A program made the position numbers and the translations under genes. The notes under the pieces were generated by a model. It saw nothing but the letters and a program-made list of their open reading frames with translations. It ran no database searches and had not been told where the DNA came from. From Spartobacteria bacterium UBA695 (lineage in GTDB: Bacteria; Verrucomicrobiota; Verrucomicrobiia; Chthoniobacterales; Chthoniobacteraceae), in NCBI GenBank assembly GCA_002298145.1, contig DBMP01000004.1:72098-136097 (forward strand): a stretch of 64,000 bases of DNA. Reading direction: 5' to 3'. Below are positions 26,817 to 34,581 of the stretch, in pieces (within the stretch, counting starts at the first letter, position 1; the number at the start of each line of letters is the position of its first letter).

Positions 26817-29800
26817 GGAGCAAACTGCTTGGCTTCAACGACGCGGGTTTTGTAATAGCTGCTGATCGGTGTGCTAAGGCCAGGCTGGCCGGCGTAGTCG
26901 GGGATGGTGTCGTTGGGATCAATGTAACGCTCAACGGTTTGGAAGCCGCGGTATTCTCCCGCAATCTTGTCTTTGTTTTCATCCCAGACTTGAGGATCGG
27001 TTCCGCGCAGTTTTTGCAGCGACTGCGCGCGATAGTGGATCGTAAAGGTGTTGGACTTCGTCGTCAGGCGCGGGTAGATCGTCGTGTAGGGCCGCTCCAG
27101 TGTATTGTCTCCGGTGAGCTTATGGCTGGCCCAATAACTGTCCATGTTCGCCCGGGTCGGGTTGGCCAGGGTGGAAGCCGGGGCATCCGCCGGTACCAAA
27201 TCGATGGAGCAAATCTCGCTTGCGGAGCGGAAGATGTCCTTGTTGGTCTCAAATCGGGTCGTGAACTGTTTGAGCGTGGCGTCTGGATCAATCGACTGCT
27301 TAAATGCATTGGCGGTATAATTGCCCGCCCAGCTATTGGAGGGGATGCCGTTGCCCGTTGTAATCGTCTTGTAAGTGGTTCCGCTTGTATCGGGAATGGA
27401 GGTGATCTTTTCCGATTTAAAAATAGCCCGCAGCCCGGCGTCGCGATGGATGTAGGTAAAGGGGATGATCTGGTAATTCATGTTGATCCTCCCGGCCGTG
27501 GAGAGCGGCTCGCTGATGGCATAGGGCTCCACCACCGGCATATTAAAGAGATCCATAAAGAGATGATCCGGCGGGTTACTCAACCCGGGATGACCGGACG
27601 GGCCTGGGCGGAAAAGCAGAGTTTGCCAGGGTTTGTTGGAATAGACGCCGCTGGAGAGTGAGCCGAACATGCCTGGCGATGGAATCATGCGGTTGGGCGA
27701 GAAGAGGCTCGATCCCGGCAAATTATCTGCCCTGGTATAGTCCAGCGCATAATAAGGGTAAAAAATCTGCGTCCCGTTCATGTGTCCCTCATCGCCTTCA
27801 TCCGCTTTGTTGATGTAAGGGCCGTCGCGCAGGTTTGCAATGCCATTATCCCAATCCGCAGCCACACCATTGATTTGGGTTACGCCATTGGGCGACGGGT
27901 TATCGGTTTCCCTGGTCGATCCAACGGAGCTACTGTCATACACCGTGGTGGAAGCGCTGGTCTGGTCATTGATCTTGTTGACCCGATAAGTGATGCCAGA
28001 CACCGTGAAGTTAGCATAGCTCCCAGGATAATTGGGGTAGCTCACATTGACCAGTTTGCCAGAGGTCGCTCCATAGAGATAATAACCGATTCCATCCTTT
28101 AAGTTGTGGGCAAATTGGTATTGGGTTCCGGTATAGAGTGGATGGGGAGCAAAGAGCGCATTGGGCGGCTGTTTTTGCGCCGCGATCAACCGCATATCCC
28201 CCGGCGTGGCAATGACAGATCGCACCACGTCGGCGCTGCAAATGCTAGGCAGTTTTTCATTGGCCGTTAGGCGCCCGCCGCTGAATACCTGAAAATTGCA
28301 CGGATACAAGCCCGTCAGTACCGGAGCGACCTGGGGCACCGGGAAATCCTGATTCGGAAAATTCAATGTAACTGTCTGCAACACGGGCGACGCAACTTTG
28401 TTGCCCGAGCTATCCTTGCGATAAAATTTTACGGTAATATCGCCGCCCTTGAAGGAAAAAACTCCGCCCGCGGGAAAATCCTGAGGTTGACTCGCTGAGG
28501 CCGTTGAGCCGGTTAGGTTGCTGACCAAGGGATAGGTCGCGTTGATGAACGCGCGATAATAGTGCCAGCCTCCATAGAAGCTCAGGTGCGTATAGTTGGC
28601 GGTACTGGGAGTAAGCGTTGCCAAGGCAGGAAACCCCATGCCGATGCCGCTGGCGCCCGATGCGTCCCACTTGAAATTCTGGGCTCCTTCCACGTCGATG
28701 CAATACCACGGTTTGTTGAGCACCTGTCCCAGCGAGGGATCGAACACCGATATGAACAGCCCGGCTTGCACGCGCACTTTTCCGGGCAGCACCGTGGAGT
28801 TGGTCCCGCCGATGAAGTGCAAAACCGCCCCTTGTACCGTGGGGAATCGGCCAAACCCTCGGGTGCTGGTGGTGGTGTCTTCAATCGGCACTACTTGGCC
28901 AATGCCGGGGAAAGCGGTGTTCCCACTCACCAAGTTTTTGGTATATTCGCCGGTCCACGAGGTGCCCGTTGTCCCGGCAAGCCCCGATCCCCAAAGGCTG
29001 CTGTCGCGCAGATTGGTGCAGCGGATGTAATCGAACATTTCGGTCAGGATCTGGTCGCGATCCGTCACGGTGCTATTCCCGGGGTATTTGTTGAGAAAAT
29101 TGTTTCCAAAGCCGGGAATGTCCTGGGTGGTCAAGGTGCGCAGGTATTCGAGCAGAGTGCGGTTCCGCGATATCTGATCGAGATCATTGGTCGGGTGGTT
29201 GGGGTCCATCCGTTGGAAGTAATAGCCGTTGCCGTGGATGGTGGAGCAAAACGCGATCAACTTGTCATAAGGGGTTGTTTGCTGCACCCCCGAGCTGGCG
29301 TCCAAGGTAATGGGCCACATCGAGACACGCGGCTTGTTGAAGAGATTGAGATCCGGCGCGCGGCTGCTTGCTGTAAGGAAGAACTTGGCTCGCGACAAGG
29401 TATCTTTGTTGAGGATGGTGGCGGTGGATGGATCGTTGCCGGTAGCCGTGGGATCGTTCAAATTCCGCTCCGTTCCGGAAGTGAGGGTGGGTTTGAAAGC
29501 CAACTCGTCCACGCTGGTATAGAGACGATCCGAATCTGGCACGATCGGGGTCGGCGCGGGGGAGACATTGGCCGTGGTGCTCGTGCCGCAGAGCGAGCCG
29601 CCGTCTTTCACTCTAGGGGCAATTCCGTAGAGCTTCGATGCCCACTCCTGGTCACTCGTGCCATTCGGTTTTTTGAGCACCGAGGAGAGGCACGTCATCG
29701 CCGGATGCCCCGGGTAGCGCTGATACTCCTTTTGGACCGGCTGGCATTGGGCTTGCGCCCAATCATCCAACGAATAGGCGCGAGGAATGTCTGTATAGGT

Positions 29801-30598
29801 GCCTTCTGCAGCGGTGTTGATGTTAATCTTACAACTTTCATCGTCCGCCCAAAAAGCAATTCGGCCGGTGATCGGGTTTGCAGACGAGGCGCCCGGCACT
29901 GTCACTGTGTTGGCGATCCCGCCAGAGGTCGGCGCCACAATCTGGCCATCCTGCAACACATACAGCCATTTGACCGGCATGGGCACGGGGTTGGGATTCG
30001 AACCCGTCGCCACGGGGGCATCTTTGATGTAGAATCCGTCAATAGCCGCCGCTGATCCCGAGCCGTAAGTCGTACCGGATACCGCCGGAGAAAGCGTCGA
30101 GCCCGCAACCATGTTATTTCCGTCCACAATTGGATAAATGATGCTGGTGCCTGTGCTCGACACCAAGCGAAGGGGCTGATTCAGATCGGTGAATAGTGCC
30201 TTTTGGGTTTGCCAGCCATTCGGCCCCGACGGAATGGTATTATCCGTGGCATCATAGGCGAAGGCGCCGGAACCGGTCATATCCGTCCACGAGTAAAGGC
30301 GGTAATATTTGGCGGCGTGTCCCGTGGTGTCGTAGGTGCGGATTATTCCCGGCTGGGAGGCCCAGGCCAGAGTAGAGCCTGCACTGTCCACGCCCTGGCA
30401 TGCCTGGGAAATTTGAGCGGTGACAAAGTTCACGGCGGTTTGGCCCAGCAGTTTTGCATTCGTGCCCTGAGAATAGACTTTGGATGACTGCAATTCCGTG
30501 CTGACGCTGGTAAAAAACGCCATGACCAGAGCGGCCAAAAAGACGAGGCTCGCAAGAACCAAGACCAAGGCGATACCTTGAGAAGAGTTCTTTTTCAT
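26813..30598 (-). CDS. Verru_Chthon cassette protein A, copy 2 (GspK-like pseudopilin)
   Basis: A 1261-aa protein, the largest of the three A proteins. The N-terminus GIALVLVLASLVFLAALVMA lacks Glu5, like GspK. It shares WLYVLQDGQIVAPT, GRIAFWADDESCKININTA and RYPGHPAMTCLSSVLK with copy 1, plus a C-terminal block (TIYPRLTTKSNTFTIHYRAQ) matched by copy 1 (TLYPRLTVRSNTYTVHFRVQ). The start codon overlaps the end of vccC by 4 nt and its stop overlaps vccD by 4 nt. Predicted inner-membrane anchor with a large periplasmic domain. Confidence 0.87.
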   Translation of the reverse strand: MKKNSSQGIALVLVLASLVFLAALVMAFFTSVSTELQSSKVYSQGTNAKLLGQTAVNFVTAQISQACQGVDSAGSTLAWASQPGIIRTYDTTGHAAKYYRLYSWTDMTGSGAFAYDATDNTIPSGPNGWQTQKALFTDLNQPLRLVSSTGTSIIYPIVDGNNMVAGSTLSPAVSGTTYGSGSAAAIDGFYIKDAPVATGSNPNPVPMPVKWLYVLQDGQIVAPTSGGIANTVTVPGASSANPITGRIAFWADDESCKININTAAEGTYTDIPRAYSLDDWAQAQCQPVQKEYQRYPGHPAMTCLSSVLKKPNGTSDQEWASKLYGIAPRVKDGGSLCGTSTTANVSPAPTPIVPDSDRLYTSVDELAFKPTLTSGTERNLNDPTATGNDPSTATILNKDTLSRAKFFLTASSRAPDLNLFNKPRVSMWPITLDASSGVQQTTPYDKLIAFCSTIHGNGYYFQRMDPNHPTNDLDQISRNRTLLEYLRTLTTQDIPGFGNNFLNKYPGNSTVTDRDQILTEMFDYIRCTNLRDSSLWGSGLAGTTGTSWTGEYTKNLVSGNTAFPGIGQVVPIEDTTTSTRGFGRFPTVQGAVLHFIGGTNSTVLPGKVRVQAGLFISVFDPSLGQVLNKPWYCIDVEGAQNFKWDASGASGIGMGFPALATLTPSTANYTHLSFYGGWHYYRAFINATYPLVSNLTGSTASASQPQDFPAGGVFSFKGGDITVKFYRKDSSGNKVASPVLQTVTLNFPNQDFPVPQVAPVLTGLYPCNFQVFSGGRLTANEKLPSICSADVVRSVIATPGDMRLIAAQKQPPNALFAPHPLYTGTQYQFAHNLKDGIGYYLYGATSGKLVNVSYPNYPGSYANFTVSGITYRVNKINDQTSASTTVYDSSSVGSTRETDNPSPNGVTQINGVAADWDNGIANLRDGPYINKADEGDEGHMNGTQIFYPYYALDYTRADNLPGSSLFSPNRMIPSPGMFGSLSSGVYSNKPWQTLLFRPGPSGHPGLSNPPDHLFMDLFNMPVVEPYAISEPLSTAGRINMNYQIIPFTYIHRDAGLRAIFKSEKITSIPDTSGTTYKTITTGNGIPSNSWAGNYTANAFKQSIDPDATLKQFTTRFETNKDIFRSASEICSIDLVPADAPASTLANPTRANMDSYWASHKLTGDNTLERPYTTIYPRLTTKSNTFTIHYRAQSLQKLRGTDPQVWDENKDKIAGEYRGFQTVERYIDPNDTIPDYAGQPGLSTPISSYYKTRVVEAKQFAP

Positions 30599-31617
30599 AG
30601 ATTACTCCATTTTGAGTTGCGGAGCGCCACTGTTGTCCGGAAGACACGAAAATTAATATGTCGCGAACTCAGGGTCTTCTGTAGAGAATCCAGATCGTTT
30701 TCAAGAGAAGACGGGATCTGAAACAAGCCTTTCAGTCCAAAATCCGGAGCCGACGCTGTGGTGCACAACCGGATCGCCGAAGGCTCATCAATGGTCACCA
30801 GGATGACCTCTACCAAAGGGGGAAGTTGATGGTTGGTTTCCGTTTGGGAGGCGGATGCCGTCGGCGCCGAGCCGCCACGGCTGTCATACTCAAAGCTGTC
30901 GGCGGTCAGGTCGGCTTCTTGGGCATCTTTGGGGAGAAACACCAAAGCCACAACGTTATCGGCAATCTGCCGAACCGCCGGAGCGGAAGAGGAGATCGGC
31001 CCGGTAAACCACTTGGTGGAAGCCGTGTCGCTGTAGATTTCCAGGTTTTCACTCGGCTGCAAAAACTGAACCAGCCGGAAGCGGTATTGATACGGCGGTG
31101 GGTTGGGCAGGGTCGCAAGAAAGGCTGGCCGTGACGAATCCTTGTCGTAAGTGACGTAATATCCGCAGGCGTTCAAAAGCGTATTCATATTTTGATACGC
31201 CGTTGTGCCGCTGTAACCCGCGGGAGTCTGGAAAAAAATGGAATGAGAGACCTGGCCTGTCACAAGCTCCTTGCCCGAGATGAATTGGAGATCGGAATAA
31301 CGGCCGTAGTTTGCGGGCATAAACGTGGAGGCATTGCTTTCTGTTCTCCGGTTGCCGCTGGTATCATAGTAATCGTAATAAACATTGAGAGTTGCCTGAG
31401 AGATGTTTTGGATAATCGTTTCAAAGGCAGCCCGCGATTTTTGGAATGCCTCTATTTTGCTGCTGGTGCTTTTCCAGGCATTGGCGGCCTGCTGGGTAAT
31501 GCCAAAGACGATCAACAAGATGACCATCAAAACGCTGAGGGCCACCATCAACTCGACTGTGGTAAAGGCAACCGCCGAGCGATTCCTTCTACTCCTGATG
31601 ATCGATAGGGGAGTCAT
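30595..31617 (-). CDS. Verru_Chthon cassette protein C, copy 2 (GspJ-like pseudopilin)
   Basis: A 340-aa prepilin-like protein. The signal is VAFTTVELMVALSVLMVILL, with Ala at -1 and Glu5 kept. Downstream, NAWKSTSSKIEAFQKSRAAF and QNISQATLNVYYDYYDTSG match copy 1. LLNACGYYVTYDKDSSRPAF also parallels copy 1 (LLNTCGYYISF). It is coupled to vccA by a 4-nt overlap and starts 18 nt after vccB. Confidence 0.86.
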   Translation of the reverse strand: MTPLSIIRSRRNRSAVAFTTVELMVALSVLMVILLIVFGITQQAANAWKSTSSKIEAFQKSRAAFETIIQNISQATLNVYYDYYDTSGNRRTESNASTFMPANYGRYSDLQFISGKELVTGQVSHSIFFQTPAGYSGTTAYQNMNTLLNACGYYVTYDKDSSRPAFLATLPNPPPYQYRFRLVQFLQPSENLEIYSDTASTKWFTGPISSSAPAVRQIADNVVALVFLPKDAQEADLTADSFEYDSRGGSAPTASASQTETNHQLPPLVEVILVTIDEPSAIRLCTTASAPDFGLKGLFQIPSSLENDLDSLQKTLSSRHINFRVFRTTVALRNSKWSNL

Positions 31618-31635
31618 ATCAGATCATGACGAGCA

Positions 31636-32079
31636 TTAGCTCCGCGGAACAATGATAAAATACTTGCTGAATTCACCCGGATGAGCCCGGTTTTCAATCA
31701 TGATGGGCACGGTCTTTCCCGCGGTTTTCTCCACCAATTCCGTGTTCAGATCCGTCGGTGAATTCACGGTAACAGTATAGATCCTCTCGCCGAAATTGCC
31801 GCTGGTCACCTTACAGCCTTCCTGGTTGTAGTAATAGGTTGCCGGGCCTAGATTGTTATAGTCAGTTCGCAGGATCTCGCTGCTGACATTCTGCACAATG
31901 GTGGTCTCCACCGTCAGATTCATGGCTTTTCTAAAGGTGCCCAACCCCGAAGGGATCAAGCCGATCATGCTTACCATCGCAAAGGAGACAACCCCGATTG
32001 CCAGCACCGTTTCCAAAAGGGTGAATGCTGCTTTCCGAGTGGTGTTCTTCCGAAAGTTAAACGATGAGGGGGTGGCCAT
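31636..32079 (-). CDS. Verru_Chthon cassette protein B, copy 2 (GspI-like pseudopilin)
   Basis: A 147-aa prepilin-like protein, first gene of the locus B cassette. The signal is KAAFTLLETVLAIGVVSFAM, followed by LIPSGLGTFRKAMNLTVETT, parallel to copy 1. YYYNQEGCKV matches FYYDQEGQAQ of copy 1. The presumed promoter lies upstream at 32080-32245, with a palindromic site at 32199-32213, and was separated from the divergent lacI gene by the IS481 insertion. Confidence 0.86.
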   Translation of the reverse strand: MATPSSFNFRKNTTRKAAFTLLETVLAIGVVSFAMVSMIGLIPSGLGTFRKAMNLTVETTIVQNVSSEILRTDYNNLGPATYYYNQEGCKVTSGNFGERIYTVTVNSPTDLNTELVEKTAGKTVPIMIENRAHPGEFSKYFIIVPRS

Positions 32080-32198
32080 TGACGCGAAATTAGAACTGGC
32101 GGGGGTGGAAAAGGCCGGGTTTAAGATAGCTGATCCTGGAGATCTTGGGTTACGGTTTGAATCTACGGCAGAGAACGAAGATGCTCAACTTTTGAGGA

Positions 32199-32213
32199 GT
32201 TAAACAGTTAACC
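32199..32213. promoter_or_regulatory. TTAAC-type operator before the locus B Vcc operon
   Basis: GTTAAACAGTTAACC, sharing TTAAACAGTTAAC exactly with the site at 40449-40461. It lies 120 nt before vccB. A second 17-bp palindrome (arms AGCGT/ACGCT) sits at 32231-32247. Both lie just outside the IS481 left end. Confidence 0.65.
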
Positions 32214-32245
32214 AGAAGCCCAAACAATCAAGCGTAAATTTCACG

Positions 32246-33199
32246 CTAGATGTGGAGTGTCAACAGGTTGTCCTGAGATGAGGGCAGCCTGGAGACTGGA
32301 GGAAGATAATTAAGAGCGGAGTGAGGTCTGTGCCAGTTGTAGAAGTGAAGGAACTCAGGCAAGCGGGCTTCTCGGAGGCTTGAGTGGTGGTAAGAGCGTG
32401 CGTAAGCCCACTCGCGCAGCGAAGTTTGTATGAAGCGCTCGGCCTTGCCGTTGGTCTTTGGGGTGTAGGGCCTAGTGCGGACATGGCGCAGGCCAAGGCA
32501 GCGGAGGTAAGCGGCGAAGTTTTTGGAGATGTAGCAAGGCCCGTTGTCGCTCATGATGCGCTGAGCCTTGATGCCCAGAGCGGCGAAGTAATCCAAAGCA
32601 GATTGAAGGAAGTTGATGGCGCTCTGAGCACTCTCATCGGGCATGATTTTGGCAAAGGCGATGCGGGAAGCATCGTCGATGGCGACATGAACGAACTCCC
32701 AACCAGCGCCCCGAAGATGATCGCGCTGACGGTCGCCGGTAATACGGTGGCCGACGCGCTCGATACGGGCGAGCTTCTTGATATCGGTGTGGATGAGTTC
32801 GCCGGGATAAAGGCGCTCGTAGCGGCGTACAGGAGGCGGCGGATCAAGCAGCGAAAGGCGATGGAGGTTGTGAGCGCGAAGGATGCGCGAGACGGTGGCT
32901 TTGGAGAGACCGGTCTGACGGGCGATCTGGAAGCCGGGCATGCGCAGCTTGCGAAGGGAAAGCACCGTGGCGACCTGTGCTGGAGGCGTTTGCCTGGGGC
33001 TGGAGTGAGGCCGCGAAGATCGATCCTGTAGCCCAGGGAGCCCCTCGGCCCGATACCGGGCCAGCCACTTCCGGGCGCTTCGTTCGCATACTCCAAAGGA
33101 GGCCGCGGCCTCCTTTGGAGTATGCCCTCCTTGGATGATGGAATGCACAAGCTCTTCTCGACGGCACGGCAGTAACCGTGCATTGCTATGGATGTTCAT
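32246..33199 (-). CDS. IS481-family transposase
   Basis: A 317-aa DDE transposase. The N-terminal helix-turn-helix region reads GHTPKEAAASFGVCERSARK and LRMPGFQIARQTGLSKATVS. The integrase core supplies D in PGELIHTDIKKLARIERVGH, D in RIMSDNGPCYISKNF and E in TPKTNGKAERFIQTSLREWA. The start is the ATG at 33199. The TAG stop (32246-32248) lies in the CTAG of the target-site duplication just outside the left inverted repeat, so the insertion site supplies the stop codon. The gene looks intact. Confidence 0.93.
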   Translation of the reverse strand: MNIHSNARLLPCRREELVHSIIQGGHTPKEAAASFGVCERSARKWLARYRAEGLPGLQDRSSRPHSSPRQTPPAQVATVLSLRKLRMPGFQIARQTGLSKATVSRILRAHNLHRLSLLDPPPPVRRYERLYPGELIHTDIKKLARIERVGHRITGDRQRDHLRGAGWEFVHVAIDDASRIAFAKIMPDESAQSAINFLQSALDYFAALGIKAQRIMSDNGPCYISKNFAAYLRCLGLRHVRTRPYTPKTNGKAERFIQTSLREWAYARSYHHSSLREARLPEFLHFYNWHRPHSALNYLPPVSRLPSSQDNLLTLHI

Positions 33200-33282
33200 G
33201 CGGCGGGATTTGGGTCGCTGTTTGTTTTGCAACTCCAGTCTCCCAGCTTCTGTCCGCATGGACAACCTATTGAAACATCACA
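32251..33282 (-). mobile_element. Complete IS481-family insertion sequence
   Basis: The terminal inverted repeats are TGTGGAGTGTCAACAGGTT (starting at 32251) and, on the other strand, TGTGATGTTTCAATAGGTT (ending at 33282). Both continue GTCC and resemble the ends known for IS481. The flanks are GCTAGA (32245-32250) and TCTAGA (33283-33288), fitting the NCTAGN target preference of this family. The element splits the intergenic region between vccB and the lacI gene of locus B. Confidence 0.9.
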
Positions 33283-33353
33283 TCTAGATCCTTGCGTATG
33301 CCGCAAAAGACGCGCTGCGATACTGCCGGAAAAACATCCGTTCGAATCATTGA

Positions 33354-33366
33354 GTTAAAGGTTAAC
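33354..33366. promoter_or_regulatory. TTAAC-type operator before the locus B lacI gene
   Basis: GTTAAAGGTTAAC, a 13-bp near-palindrome 41 nt before the lacI start at 33408. It belongs to the set with 32199, 37426 and 40448. Confidence 0.6.
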
Positions 33367-33407
33367 TTTCTTTTGAGAACGGGGGGGCTCGTGTATAGTG
33401 CATCACG

Positions 33408-34499
33408 ATGAGCAACCCCCATACCATTCGCCAGATTGCGACGGCAGCAGGCGTATCCATTGCCACGGTCTCACTGGCACTTCGCAATCATCCGAGAATT
33501 TCCGAGGCGACCCGCCAGCGTGTGCTGAAAGTGGCCAAAGAGCAGGGATATACGCCTGATCCCCTTGTCTCGACCCTGATGAACAAACTTCGGACATCCC
33601 GCGTGAATCGGAACGCCGAAAAAATCGCTTACATGACCTTCTGGGACACTCCTGACGAATGGCGTCAGAATTACAACGACTTTGCCTACTTTACGGGAGC
33701 CTGCGAACGGGCCGCACAGACGGGCTACGAGATCGAGCACTTTTGGGCAAGAGAACCCGGTATCTCCAGCGCCCGCCTAAGCCGTATTCTTTATACCCGG
33801 GGGATTCGGGGCATTGTTTTTGCACCGTTCCATCGTCCCAATGGCCATCTTTCGCTCGACTGGAAATATTTCGCATGCTCTGCATTGGGGTTCTCCATTC
33901 TCCGGCCCTGCTTACACCGAACCAGCCATTATTATCAGGAGGGGATGAAGCTCTCCTTGAGAATGCTCAAGCGCCACTGCTACAAACGCATCGGCTTTGC
34001 CAACTTTACCGTCTTTGACAAACGCGCGCAGCATGGCTGGCTTTCCGGTTATCTGGTTTACATGAATCAACTGCCGTTGAAGCGACAGATTCCGCCACTA
34101 TTAGTGCCTGCAGATAGAACCAAAGGCATTCAAACGTTCCCGAAATCGCCCGAGATTCGCAGGCAGGCTCTGACGCCCAATCTTTTCTGGAATCCGGAGT
34201 CTTTTTACAATTGGCTGGACCAATATCAGCCGGATGTGGTTATCAGTAATACCATTCACCCTCTCGCGTTTATGAAAGAGCGGGGAATCCGTGTTCCGGA
34301 AGACATCGGATTTGCATCCCTTGATCGCGTTTTGGATACAGACCCATGGGCGGGTGTTAACCAACGGCCCAAGAACATCGGCGGCGCCGCGGTAGACCTC
34401 GTGGCTAGCCAATTGCAAAACAATGAATATGGCCTGCCGCCCCAAGCCAAATACGTGATGCTGGAAGGGACTTGGGAAGACGGCCCCACCATTCGCTGA
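33408..34499 (+). CDS. LacI-family transcriptional regulator (locus B)
   Basis: A 363-aa regulator. The helix-turn-helix is TIRQIATAAGVSIATVSLAL, followed by RNHPRISEATRQRVLKVAKE and GYTPDPLVSTLMNKLR. The sensor domain is LacI-like (YTRGIRGIVFAPFHRPNGHL, YKRIGFANFTVFDKRAQHGW) and ends VMLEGTWEDGPTIR, a tail shared with the LacI proteins of locus C (LIEGTWHPGKTLR). GTTAAAGGTTAAC lies 41 nt upstream, and similar sites precede the other three transcription units of locus B, so it is the likely local repressor. Confidence 0.92.
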   Translation: MSNPHTIRQIATAAGVSIATVSLALRNHPRISEATRQRVLKVAKEQGYTPDPLVSTLMNKLRTSRVNRNAEKIAYMTFWDTPDEWRQNYNDFAYFTGACERAAQTGYEIEHFWAREPGISSARLSRILYTRGIRGIVFAPFHRPNGHLSLDWKYFACSALGFSILRPCLHRTSHYYQEGMKLSLRMLKRHCYKRIGFANFTVFDKRAQHGWLSGYLVYMNQLPLKRQIPPLLVPADRTKGIQTFPKSPEIRRQALTPNLFWNPESFYNWLDQYQPDVVISNTIHPLAFMKERGIRVPEDIGFASLDRVLDTDPWAGVNQRPKNIGGAAVDLVASQLQNNEYGLPPQAKYVMLEGTWEDGPTIR

Positions 34500-34530
34500 T
34501 CGGCGGCAGGCCCTGCGTGGAACGACAATA

Positions 34531-34565
34531 AAGGCTGAAGAGTTGCCCCGAACATCCTCAGCCTT
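34531..34565. terminator. Possible bidirectional terminator between lacI and the PATR gene (locus B)
   Basis: AAGGCTGA (34531-34538) pairs with TCAGCCTT (34558-34565) across a 19-nt loop, in the gap between two convergent genes. There is no long T tract. Confidence 0.45.
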
Positions 34566-34581
34566 ATCCCCGTTTTGGAAG

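Noticed and set aside
28562..30055. 497-codon plus-strand open frame
   Set aside because: Antisense to Vcc A copy 2, with no motif; a shadow.
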